Assembly (NCBI GenBank): GCA_050014415.1
Contig: JBEKDJ010000044.1
Span: forward strand, 1-23,139
DNA: 23,139 nt
DNA from: JBEKDJ01 sp050014415
GTDB lineage: Bacteria > Desulfobacterota > BSN033 > UBA1163
Reading direction: 5' to 3'
Numbering within the stretch: position 1 is the stretch's first letter; each line of letters opens with the position of its first letter. Below are positions 13,958 through 22,227 of this stretch, one piece after another. The notes under the pieces are model-generated. The model searched no databases. It was not told the DNA's origin and saw nothing but the letters and a program-made list of their open reading frames with translations. Position numbers and translations under genes: made by a program.

Positions 13958-16444
13958 ATGATCGAGGTTGATAACGTTGAGGCGATCAGAATCGACGAGC
14001 AGGCAGCGCTTTATAGGAAAAACGACCCTGCCTTTGCCCGGTGGGCCGCCGGGTACGGACCGATCCACCACACGCCCGAAACCCAGGTAAGAGTTCACGC
14101 CATGGCGGACCTGCTCATGGCACGGTCTATTCGTGGAGACGGGGTCCCGGTTTTCGAGCTGCTGCATGCAGCAGACAGGGTAACGGCGGCGACGATGTGG
14201 CTCGTCGTTCATGATACCTACGCCCGGAATGTTTATCTGGATGGACATGATCTGTCTTCCGAAGACTTCAAATCCGCCCCCGATGGCCATACCGGTGGGT
14301 CTCTCAACATGGCGCCTGCCTATGTGGGATATACGGCGATCAATGTCTTGACCGGATTTACCCGGAGTTGGCTTATGGGCCAAGGCCACTGTGTAGCTGC
14401 TGTGGATTCGGCAAACCTGCTTTTGGGGAATCTAACTCCTGCTCATGCCGAGCGCTACGACCTGACGGATGAGGGCCTAACGAGATATGTCAGGGACTTC
14501 TATTCCTACAAGCTCAGGGAAGATGGCAGGCAGGATTCTCCCCTCGGGAGCCACGTCAACGCCTATACCGCCGGGGGAATGGCGGAAGAGGGATACCTGG
14601 GATTCGCAGAACTCCAGTACGTTCATATGCCCCTCCCGGGCGAGCGGCTTGCGGTCTTCCTCTCCGATGGCGCTTTTGAAGAGCAACGGGGGAGCGACTG
14701 GGCCTCACGGTGGTGGCGCGCCGAGGATTCAGGCCTCGTGACCCCGATCATGATCAATAATGGCAGGCGAATCGATCAGCGGACCACGATGTCTCAAGAA
14801 GGGGGAGTTTCATGGTTCATCGAACATCTCCGGCTGAATGGCTTTGATCCGATCGTATTCGATGGCCGGGACCCCGCTGCGTTTGCCTGGGCTATCTTCG
14901 AAATGGAAGACCGCCTCGAAGCCGCTGCAAAAGGAGTCAAGTCGGGTGCGATCGGCTACCCTGTACGCATGCCTTATGGGATTGCGGTAGCCCCTAAAGG
15001 GGCTGGATTTTATGGCGAAGGGACTAACCTCGCCCATAATCTCCCCTTGGGGTCTAATCCCTGCACGGATCCCCTTGCCACAGCCAGATTCAACGAGCAC
15101 GCAAGAAAACTGTGGGTGCCTCTTTCGGAGCTTCGGCAAGCTGCCGGAAAATTTCAGCGTCATGAGCAATCAGGCCGTCCCCGGGAACGCGACCATGCCT
15201 TGGCTCACCGGGAAGTCAAACTGAGAACCGTGCCAAATCCGATATTCCGCCCCGTGCCTGCGAATCGTGCGAATCCATCGAAATGGACGACATCCTCACC
15301 TATGGAGGCTGTGGACTCGGGTTTCTTGTCTGTAGTTCAAGCGAATCCTCACCTCCGTCCCCGGGTGGGGAATCCGGACGAAATGCGAAGTAATAAGATG
15401 GTGAGGACCCTCGAAGCGCTGAAGTTCCGGGTGACCGCGCCTGAGCCTGGAATCCCCGAGGCTGTCGACGGGGCCGTGATCACAGCCTTAAACGAAGAAG
15501 CGGTTGCCTCTGCTGCCCTGGCGAACAAAGGCGGTATCAATATCATCGTCACCTATGAGGCTTTCGGGGCCAAGATGCATGGTGCGGTTCGCCAGGAGAT
15601 CATCTTTGCCACCCACTGTGAGGAAGCGGGGCGTCCCGGAGGCTGGCTATCCATTCCTCTCGTACTGACTTCGCACACATGGGAAAATGCCAAAAACGAG
15701 CAGTCCCACCAGGACCCCAGCATGGCCGAGGCGATGTTCGGTGAGCAATCTCACGTTTCCCGCGTCCTATTTCCGCCAGATTTCAACGTGACAGCCACAG
15801 TCATGCAAGGCATCTATCAGACCCAGGGCCAGATCTGGACATTAGTCGTCCCGAAGTCGGCCGTTATTCCTGATCTATTCAATCGTGAAGAAGCGGAGAC
15901 TTTGCTGAAGGATGGAGCCATTCGGCTGGACTGGAGCAGCCACGAGCCAGAGCGATCCCGGATTGTTCTCAGCGCTGTGGGAGCCTATCAATTGACGGAA
16001 GTCCTTAAAGCATCGGCGCGGCTAGCCGAACGGAACGTGGCGCACACGGTGGTCTATATGCTGGAACCGGGGCGCTTCCGCCTGGCCCGGAGCGCTGCCG
16101 AAGCGGCCCACGCAGCCCCAACTTCCATGCATGCCCGATTGTTCCCGGAGGATGTTAAAGCCTTTCTCTTCCTGACCCACACAAGACCCGGGAGGTTACT
16201 TGGGATTCTGTCTCCACTTTACGAAGGCCGGCGTGCTTCAGCGCTGGGTTATATCAATCAGGGCGGGACCTTGACCACGCCCGGCTTGTTGTTCATCAAC
16301 CGCTGTACGTGGGCCCATTGCCTGACCGAGGCGGCCCGGCTGGTAGATATGCCGCGTGAACAGCTTCTAAGTCCTGTTGAACTACAGGCGATTGATGGAC
16401 AGATCAGCCCCCATGGAGTCATCATTCCGGAAATTTCGCATTGA
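13958..16444 (+). CDS. Phosphoketolase-family thiamine-diphosphate enzyme
   Basis: Large ThDP enzyme of 828 residues. DGHTGGSLN (109-117) and GQGHCVAA (141-148) are the transketolase-type phosphate and cofactor regions. The ThDP motif is SDG...NN (236-238 and 267-268) rather than GDG. TYEAFGAKMHG (532-542) and NEQSHQDP (580-587) with VSRVLFPPD match phosphoketolase middle-domain blocks. It is clearly not a close Xfp homologue; relatives are, as I recall, annotated xylulose 5-phosphate 3-epimerase. Phosphoketolases cleave xylulose-5-P or fructose-6-P to acetyl phosphate. The neighbouring ackA fits that, but activity is not proven. AGGAGGTGG precedes the ATG at 13958; upstream extension of the frame only overlaps ackA. 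Confidence 0.85.
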   Translation: MIEVDNVEAIRIDEQAALYRKNDPAFARWAAGYGPIHHTPETQVRVHAMADLLMARSIRGDGVPVFELLHAADRVTAATMWLVVHDTYARNVYLDGHDLSSEDFKSAPDGHTGGSLNMAPAYVGYTAINVLTGFTRSWLMGQGHCVAAVDSANLLLGNLTPAHAERYDLTDEGLTRYVRDFYSYKLREDGRQDSPLGSHVNAYTAGGMAEEGYLGFAELQYVHMPLPGERLAVFLSDGAFEEQRGSDWASRWWRAEDSGLVTPIMINNGRRIDQRTTMSQEGGVSWFIEHLRLNGFDPIVFDGRDPAAFAWAIFEMEDRLEAAAKGVKSGAIGYPVRMPYGIAVAPKGAGFYGEGTNLAHNLPLGSNPCTDPLATARFNEHARKLWVPLSELRQAAGKFQRHEQSGRPRERDHALAHREVKLRTVPNPIFRPVPANRANPSKWTTSSPMEAVDSGFLSVVQANPHLRPRVGNPDEMRSNKMVRTLEALKFRVTAPEPGIPEAVDGAVITALNEEAVASAALANKGGINIIVTYEAFGAKMHGAVRQEIIFATHCEEAGRPGGWLSIPLVLTSHTWENAKNEQSHQDPSMAEAMFGEQSHVSRVLFPPDFNVTATVMQGIYQTQGQIWTLVVPKSAVIPDLFNREEAETLLKDGAIRLDWSSHEPERSRIVLSAVGAYQLTEVLKASARLAERNVAHTVVYMLEPGRFRLARSAAEAAHAAPTSMHARLFPEDVKAFLFLTHTRPGRLLGILSPLYEGRRASALGYINQGGTLTTPGLLFINRCTWAHCLTEAARLVDMPREQLLSPVELQAIDGQISPHGVIIPEISH

Positions 16445-16455
16445 GGGAGTCTGCC

Positions 16456-18096
16456 ATGACGAATACACCAACAATCGCATATTTCTCCATGGAGATAGGC
16501 CTCGAACCAGGGATGCCAACTTACAGCGGGGGCCTAGGCATACTGGCTGGGGACACGATTCGCTCAGCTGCCGATCTCAAAGTGCCGATGGTTGCAGTTA
16601 CACTTCTCCACCGGAAGGGTTACTTTTACCAGAGGCTCGAACAGGATGGGTGGCAGAGAGAGGAGCCCAGTGAGTGGGTCGTTGATGACTTTCTGGAGGA
16701 GGTGCCCGTAAGAACCTCTGTCACGATTGAAGGAAGGGCCGTTCAACTGCGTGCCTGGAAGTACGAGGTCTCAGGCATTGGAGGCTATAAGATTCCCGTC
16801 TACTTCATGGATGCCGATCTTCCCGAAAATACCGAATGGGACAGGACGCTGACCCACTATCTCTATGGTGGCGACCAGCATTACCGGCTCTGTCAGGAAG
16901 TGATTCTCGGGATCGGAGGAGTGCGGATGCTCCGGGCCCTCGGATATGACCGGATCGAACGTTTCCACATGAATGAAGGCCATGCAAGCCTACTTACGCT
17001 GGAGCTATTAGATGAGGAAGCCAAGAAAGCGGGCAGAGGATCCTGCGGCCGAGACGATATCGAAGCGGTCAGGGCAAAATGCGTCTTCACGACCCACACC
17101 CCTGTTCCTGCCGGACATGATCAGTTCCCAATCGATTTAGTGAGGCGCGTGCTTGGGCCGCGGGATGACTTTTTTGACATGAAAGATGTTTTTTGTACGG
17201 ACGTAGTAGACCATGTCCTTGGAGACCGGCAACGTTTTTCCGACCCTAAAGAAGTTGTTCGCGGCCAGGACAACCTCAACATGACCTACCTGGCCCTCAA
17301 TCTGAGTCACTATGTAAACGGAGTCGCCAAAAAGCACGGGGAAGTCTCAAGACTGATATTTGCAGAATATACCATTGACGCCATCACCAATGGAGTCCAT
17401 GCGGCTACCTGGGCATCCGAATCCTTTCAGCGCCTTTATGACCGGTACATCCCCGGATGGAAACAGGACAATTTTGGCTTCCGGTACGCTCTTAGCATTC
17501 CAGGACAGGAAGTTTGGAATGCTCATGTTCAGGCAAAGCAAGAATTGATTGAATACGTAAGACGGGAGACCAATATTGCAATGGATGTGGATATTCTAAC
17601 CATCGGCTTTGCGAGAAGAGTCGCAACTTACAAAAGGGGAGACCTTCTCTTTAGAGATATCGAAAGACTCAAAAACATTTCGTCCAAGGTCGGCCCTCTC
17701 CAGGTGATCTACACCGGCAAGGCCCATCCCCAGGACCAAGGTGGAAAGGAACTCATCAAGCGGATTTTCCAGGCAAAGGGAGCGCTGAAGAAAGATGTCA
17801 AAATTGCCTATCTCGAGAATTACGATATGAAAATGGGAAAAATGATGACCTCAGGAGTTGATGTCTGGCTGAATACACCCCAGCCGCCTCTTGAGGCTTC
17901 GGGGACAAGCGGGATGAAGGCAGCCTTTAACGGAGTTCCAAGCTTGAGCGTGCTCGACGGTTGGTGGATTGAAGGATGTATCGAAGGAGAAACCGGATGG
18001 TCTATTGGAGAGAAAGGAAGCGCTGACGCGTCAAACGATGCTGCGTCTCTTTATTCAAAGCTGGAGGAAATTATTGTCCCCATGTTCTACCAATGA
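16456..18096 (+). CDS. glgP: Alpha-glucan phosphorylase, ended early by an in-frame TGA
   Basis: Short-type alpha-glucan phosphorylase (GT35), which releases glucose-1-phosphate from glycogen-like glucans. 546 residues. The N-terminal FSMEIGL and TYSGGLGILAGD are typical; HMNEGHASLL (171-180) and FTTHTPVPAGHDQF follow. RVATYKRGDLL (388-398) and EASGTSGMKAAFNG (480-493, PLP lysine Lys488) form the active site. After the TGA at 18094 the same frame encodes FIDVMLHTIALNG and SFFNTQ, the family's expected tail, before homology stops near 18162. So the last ~35 residues are lost and the extreme end is deleted. GAGGGA precedes the ATG at 16456. Confidence 0.9.
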   Translation: MTNTPTIAYFSMEIGLEPGMPTYSGGLGILAGDTIRSAADLKVPMVAVTLLHRKGYFYQRLEQDGWQREEPSEWVVDDFLEEVPVRTSVTIEGRAVQLRAWKYEVSGIGGYKIPVYFMDADLPENTEWDRTLTHYLYGGDQHYRLCQEVILGIGGVRMLRALGYDRIERFHMNEGHASLLTLELLDEEAKKAGRGSCGRDDIEAVRAKCVFTTHTPVPAGHDQFPIDLVRRVLGPRDDFFDMKDVFCTDVVDHVLGDRQRFSDPKEVVRGQDNLNMTYLALNLSHYVNGVAKKHGEVSRLIFAEYTIDAITNGVHAATWASESFQRLYDRYIPGWKQDNFGFRYALSIPGQEVWNAHVQAKQELIEYVRRETNIAMDVDILTIGFARRVATYKRGDLLFRDIERLKNISSKVGPLQVIYTGKAHPQDQGGKELIKRIFQAKGALKKDVKIAYLENYDMKMGKMMTSGVDVWLNTPQPPLEASGTSGMKAAFNGVPSLSVLDGWWIEGCIEGETGWSIGEKGSADASNDAASLYSKLEEIIVPMFYQ

Positions 18097-18192
18097 AGGG
18101 GCCGTTTTATCGATGTGATGCTTCACACCATCGCACTGAATGGTTCATTCTTTAATACCCAGCAACGCCCGCCCGCACCGTGCCCGGAGTAG
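18097..18192 (+). pseudogene. Detached glgP tail and fusion junction
   Basis: Same frame as glgP, starting directly after its TGA. It shows phosphorylase-like FIDVMLHTIALNG and SFFNTQ up to 18162. The following codons are unrelated to glgP, and in another frame they belong to the acyl-CoA synthetase gene (PARTVPGVVEECG from 18168). The frame ends with TAG at 18190. This marks a deletion junction near 18163-18170. Confidence 0.75.
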
Positions 18193-20624
18193 TTGAGGAG
18201 TGCGGAAAGACAGGCGTAAATGGAGTGGTGATAATTTCTGCGGGATTCAAGGAAATTGGCGAAGAGGGAAGAAAGTTGGAAGGTGAGATAGAAGAAATTA
18301 GAAAAAAGCACGGAATGCGTATCCTGGGACCTAACTGCCTGGGTTTCGTGAGGCCCGGTATTGGCTTGAATGCGACGTTTCTCAAGGGTGATCCACCTCC
18401 GGGAAACATTGCTTTCCTATCACAGAGTGGTGCACTGGGCAGTGCCATCCTGGACTGGGCGGTGAATGCCGGTGTAGGTTTCAGCATGTTTGCGTCGCTT
18501 GGGTCCATGATCGACGTGGATTTCGGCGACCTGATCGATTTTCTGGGTGACGACGAGTCCACGAAAAGCATTTTGATTTACATGGAGGGCGTGGGAAACG
18601 CGAGGAAGTTCATGAGTGCCGCGCGGGCATTTGCCCGCCGTAAGCCCATCATCATCTTGAAGCCCGGGAGGTTTACTGAGAGCGCAAAGGCAGCGCGGTC
18701 GCACACCGGCGCCATGGCAGGAGACGATGCGGTCTATGATGCAGCCTTCAAGAGGGTTGGCGTCGTGAGAGTCAGAGAGATAGCGGACCTCTTCGATGCT
18801 GCTGAGGTCCTCGATTCAGAGAGATTACCAAGAGGGTCCAGACTTGCCATTGTAACGGGTGCAGGGGGTCCGGGCGTGATGGCTACCGATGCTCTGATCG
18901 ACCTCGGAGGAGAGCTCGCAAGGCTCTCCGATGAAAGCATCAAAGAGATCAACACATTCTTGCCACCTTACTGGAGCAAGGCCAATCCTGTTGATGTACT
19001 GGGGGATGCGGATATCGCCAGGTATCTGAAGTCACTCAACACGTGCCTGCGCGACCCCATGGTAGACGGGGTTCTTGTTATTTATGTACCGCAAGAATCC
19101 GCACCCTCTGACGAGCTTGCCACGGAAGTTGCCCGGATGGCCAAAGAGACTTGGAAGCCCGTCATCACTACCTGGATGGGCGCGAAGGAGGTAGAGCAAG
19201 GGAGAAGAATCTTCATTCAAAACAACCTTCCTACTTACGAAACCCCGGAAGAGGCGGTCAGGACCTATCTTACCATGTACAAGTATAGGCGGAATCTCGA
19301 CCACCTCTATGAAACTCCAGCCGAGTTACCGGTGCACGAGCCACCCGACAAGCAGCAGCTGAAAGCAACGATCCGGGAAATGCTAGTTAAAGGTAGAACG
19401 CTTCTTAATGAGGAGGAATCCAAAAATCTTCTCGTAAGGTACGGGATTCCTGCCACGGTGCCTCAGTTTGCTAAAGACACTGACACGGCAGTGAGCATAG
19501 CCGACAAATTAGGCTACCCCGTGGCCATCAAAGTCGTGTCACCGGATATCTCTCACAAAAGCGATGTGGGTGGAGTGATGCTGGGGCTCAGCTCCGGCGC
19601 CGCATTGAAGCAAGCATTCGAGACCCTCGTTCAAACGGTAGGGAAACGCGCTCCACAGGCAGTGATAAAGGGTGTAGCTGTCCAGCGAATGGTTAAGGAT
19701 GTGGATTACGAACTTATCCTGGGGGCCAAGAAAGACAAGGATTTTGGTTCGGTTATCCTTTTCGGAATGGGCGGGACAGCAGCGGAGTTTTTCAAGGATT
19801 TTTCTATCGGGCTTCCGCCGCTCAACCAGACCCTGGCGAAGATGTTAATGCAGGAGACGAAGGTATATAAGATGCTGCAAGGCTTCCGGGGCAAGCCACC
19901 GGCGAATTTTAAAGAACTGGAGGAGATCCTTGTATGCTTTTCCAATTTAATCATCGATTTTCCGGAAATAACTGAGATTGATATCAACCCCTTGGCCATA
20001 ACCAATGGCAAGACATACGCCCTCGACGCGAGAATTGTGATCGACAGGGATTATGTCGAGTACGGAACCCGGTACCCGCATCTGGTCATCACGCCTTATC
20101 CGACCCGATATATCACGTCCTGGAGCCTACCGGATGGAGTGAAGGTGCTGCTGAGGCCGATCAAGCCTGAGGATGAGCCTCTGGAGAAAGAGATGGCCGT
20201 CTCCCTGTCTCACGAGACCATCAGGACGAGATTTTTCTCGTCTATTAGAGACTTTTCCCACGAATTTCTCATCCTCTTTTGCAACATAGATTACGACCGG
20301 CATATGGCGATCGTTGCAGAGATTACCGAAAATGGAATGAGAAAGATAATCGGTGTGGGAAGGCTCATCATGGAGCCCGACTTCAAGTCTGGCGAGTTTG
20401 CGATTCTTGTTCATGATCGGTATCAGGGTAAAGGTCTCGGATATAAACTTGTGGGAATGCTCATCGAGATAGGCCGGGAAAAGGGGCTTGAAGAAATCAT
20501 CGGTGAGGTGCTCATGGAAAACGAGAAAATGCTTAAGCTTGCCAGGAAGCTAGGCTTCACTGCGCGGGGGGTCCCCGGCGGAATCAGTAAGATTACACTG
20601 AAGCTGAAAAACACTGTCAACTAG
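18180..20624 (+). CDS. NDP-forming acyl-CoA synthetase with GNAT domain, N-terminus missing
   Basis: PatZ/Pka-type fusion, 814 residues from a GTG with no ribosome-binding site. The sequence starts inside the CoA-binding domain: E. coli PatZ (886 residues) has about 85 more residues in front, including the first Rossmann turn. Visible parts: LGPNCLGF (49-56), succinyl-CoA-ligase-like domain with catalytic-type SHTGAMAG (174-181, His175), ATP-grasp (about 395-625; IKVVSPDISHKSDVGGV) and a C-terminal GNAT acetyltransferase (653-812) with acetyl-CoA-binding RYQGKGLG (747-754). The intact ancestor would have joined acetate or acyl activation to lysine acetylation. The coding frame extends upstream only to the deletion junction. 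Translation is doubtful. Confidence 0.85.
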   Translation: MPGVVEECGKTGVNGVVIISAGFKEIGEEGRKLEGEIEEIRKKHGMRILGPNCLGFVRPGIGLNATFLKGDPPPGNIAFLSQSGALGSAILDWAVNAGVGFSMFASLGSMIDVDFGDLIDFLGDDESTKSILIYMEGVGNARKFMSAARAFARRKPIIILKPGRFTESAKAARSHTGAMAGDDAVYDAAFKRVGVVRVREIADLFDAAEVLDSERLPRGSRLAIVTGAGGPGVMATDALIDLGGELARLSDESIKEINTFLPPYWSKANPVDVLGDADIARYLKSLNTCLRDPMVDGVLVIYVPQESAPSDELATEVARMAKETWKPVITTWMGAKEVEQGRRIFIQNNLPTYETPEEAVRTYLTMYKYRRNLDHLYETPAELPVHEPPDKQQLKATIREMLVKGRTLLNEEESKNLLVRYGIPATVPQFAKDTDTAVSIADKLGYPVAIKVVSPDISHKSDVGGVMLGLSSGAALKQAFETLVQTVGKRAPQAVIKGVAVQRMVKDVDYELILGAKKDKDFGSVILFGMGGTAAEFFKDFSIGLPPLNQTLAKMLMQETKVYKMLQGFRGKPPANFKELEEILVCFSNLIIDFPEITEIDINPLAITNGKTYALDARIVIDRDYVEYGTRYPHLVITPYPTRYITSWSLPDGVKVLLRPIKPEDEPLEKEMAVSLSHETIRTRFFSSIRDFSHEFLILFCNIDYDRHMAIVAEITENGMRKIIGVGRLIMEPDFKSGEFAILVHDRYQGKGLGYKLVGMLIEIGREKGLEEIIGEVLMENEKMLKLARKLGFTARGVPGGISKITLKLKNTVN

Positions 20625-20739
20625 TATCCAAGTAGCAAAAAATGTACAGAAAAGAAAACGAGTGGTTGCGAGAAGACAAAGAGAAAATGAACGAAGGTGT
20701 GGTTACGAAGACAAACGGATGCGAAATGGGCAAGCCTAT

Positions 20740-20749
20740 GGGGTCAGGC
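20740..20749 (-). repeat. Terminal motif GGGGTCAGGC of RAYT element
   Basis: GGGGTCAGGC at 20740-20749 recurs at 4609-4618. On the minus strand the transposase stop codon TGA (20746-20744) lies inside it (GCCTGACCCC). This suggests it marks the element's 3' end. Confidence 0.5.
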
Positions 20750-21550
20750 TTTGGATAATTGAATTTCATATAACTCTTCCTTGATTTTACTCATCAGTTG
20801 CGCCAATTGGATATCTGTTTGCACTTGTCTCTCCAAGTCCTTCGCTGAAGTGCTTAATGTCGAGGGATCTCGGTTAACCCATTTACTCAGCTCCGCAAGC
20901 GTCAACACCCATGAATCCAAAACCAACCACGCTGCTACCGTACGTACCTTAGAAAGCCTTCGATCTTTCCCCAGCCCCGACAACATCTGCTCCTTCAACG
21001 AAAACTGCTGACAAACACAGGAAACAATCTCTCCCGCTGTCACCTTCCGCTTCCATCTCTCATGGATCTGCCCAAAAACTTCATCGATAAAAATTTCATC
21101 GCCCAAAAACCGAGAATCAATCTCTGATCCCCTACCAAATTCCCCCTGATGTCCCCCACCCTTTTCCTCTTCAACAAACTTTCCATATGCCCGTCGTGCC
21201 CGTTTAACGTTGCTCGAAAACATTGATAATACCCAATCCGTTGTCAACCACGGAATGGTCTCCAACCCCAGATAGGCACGATGGCCACTCCAAGGATAGT
21301 TCTCTGGCTCCCGGACTATCCCTGACCGAACCGGATTCAAATGGAGATAACGCGTCAGCCCCAATAAGTAAGAATCTGCATCAACTAAAACATCTTTATA
21401 ACGCCCTTGAAATAAATGCCCTGTCCTACCTCCACGCCAATTCACCCAACGCGTATAACGAAAGGAGATATTCTGAATGATCCGAGTAAGTGCAATATCC
21501 CCCACCTGGATTGCCACTGATCCATGATTGCATTTTTTGCCGAGAGGCAA
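20744..21550 (-). pseudogene. RAYT (REP-associated tyrosine transposase) remnant, 5' end lost
   Basis: 268 codons, clearly a Y1/RAYT transposase from about residue 12: AIQVGDIALTRIIQNIS, then GRTGHLFQGRYKDVLVD, DSYLLGLTRYLHLNPVRSGI (catalytic-type Tyr before LHLNP) and ENYPWSGHRAYLG. A C-terminal helical DNA-binding-like domain follows (TLAELSKWVNRDPSTLS). Family members have about 100 further N-terminal residues with the metal-binding HUH motif; here that region is absent and NHxHL reads NHGSV. The TTG start at 21550 has no good context. Inactive as an autonomous transposase. Upstream, the VapB-like frame begins inside the old element border. Confidence 0.8.
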
Positions 21551-21805
21551 AAGATATTGACAGTCAGACCATCATCCCCTGAAATAATACTTGAAAAGGA
21601 GATACAGAAGGCGAGAAATACTATCGATCTTCGTGACTTACCAGAAGAGGAGACTAAACTCGTTCAGGAATTTGTTGAATTTCTGAGGGAAAAAGCAAAG
21701 GCGAGAGGAAAAAAAGACCACAAAAGCGAGGAAACCGTCTTTGCCACCTGGCCATTGGGTGTGAAGGGAAAACTTACGAGAAGGGAAATCTATGACTACC
21801 TCTGA
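21524..21805 (+). CDS. VapB-like antitoxin with possibly lost start codon
   Basis: 93 codons from the ATG at 21524. The recognisable protein is residues 29-93: NTIDLRDLPEEETKLVQEF, a charged linker, then FATWPLGVKGKLTRREIYDYL, a pattern of small antitoxins that precede PIN toxins. A strong ribosome-binding site AAGGAG (21596-21601) lies six bases before the codon AAG at 21608, exactly where homologues would start with ATG, so the native start may have mutated. The first 28 residues come from DNA next to or inside the RAYT remnant. The end overlaps the truncated toxin by 14 bases. Confidence 0.6.
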   Translation: MIAFFAERQKILTVRPSSPEIILEKEIQKARNTIDLRDLPEEETKLVQEFVEFLREKAKARGKKDHKSEETVFATWPLGVKGKLTRREIYDYL

Positions 21806-21908
21806 GACAAACCTCCTGGATACGAATGTCCCGGTCTATGCTGCGGATGAGACGTCGCCTTTCCAACGGCCAATAGTATCTAGAAAAACGGAACGGCTCT
21901 CTTTTTAA
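21792..21908 (+). pseudogene. PIN-domain (VapC-like) toxin, truncated
   Basis: Starts with ATG at 21792, overlapping the antitoxin gene by 14 bases, as in VapBC operons. NLLDTNVPVYAADETSPF is the first strand of a PIN-domain RNase with its first catalytic Asp. After about 27 residues the similarity ends, and the frame stops at 21906 after 38 codons. The remaining three acidic residues and about 100 residues are absent, so no toxin is made. Confidence 0.7.
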
Positions 21909-21949
21909 CTAAGTAACATAAGGGCTAAAAATGAACCGATAGAAGCACC

Positions 21950-22225
21950 TTAGAGTCTCTTCTTTATTGCATCATAAACTTTCTTTCTGTGAATAATCCC
22001 GAGTATCCAAACCTCTTCGGCCACGATCTTGAAGACCACACGGTAATCCCCAATCCTCAGCTTCCAGTAGCCACGGAGTGTTTTTCGCAAGGGTTCACCA
22101 TAGAGATGAGGGGCTGTCGTTAAGCGTCTCTCAATAGCATTCTTAATACGGGTTCTTAGTTTCGCATTCAGAAGGGGAATATCAATGGACTTTACATCAG
22201 GATGGTATCTCAGATCGAACGGCAT
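21950..22225 (-). CDS. RelE/ParE-family toxin
   Basis: Toxin of 91 residues. Typical RelE fold blocks are visible: an N-terminal strand, helices with LRTRIKNAIERRL (23-35), the GEPLRKTLRGYWKLRIGDYRVVF core (residues 42-64) and the final strand with IIHRKKVYD. RelE-type toxins cut mRNA on ribosomes; ParE-types hit gyrase, and the sequence alone does not settle which. The ATG at 22225 lies two bases after the antitoxin stop; a TTG at 22234 would overlap it. It appears intact and is the second of two adjacent toxin-antitoxin loci. Confidence 0.88.
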   Translation of the reverse strand: MPFDLRYHPDVKSIDIPLLNAKLRTRIKNAIERRLTTAPHLYGEPLRKTLRGYWKLRIGDYRVVFKIVAEEVWILGIIHRKKVYDAIKKRL

Positions 22226-22227
22226 CT

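Noticed and set aside
8235..18192. Alternative genetic code or stop-codon recoding to explain the in-frame stops
   Set aside because: Both TAA and TGA are involved, while TGA is the normal stop of several intact neighbours (coiled-coil protein, CysC-like protein, phosphoketolase-like protein). The families involved are not known selenoproteins.
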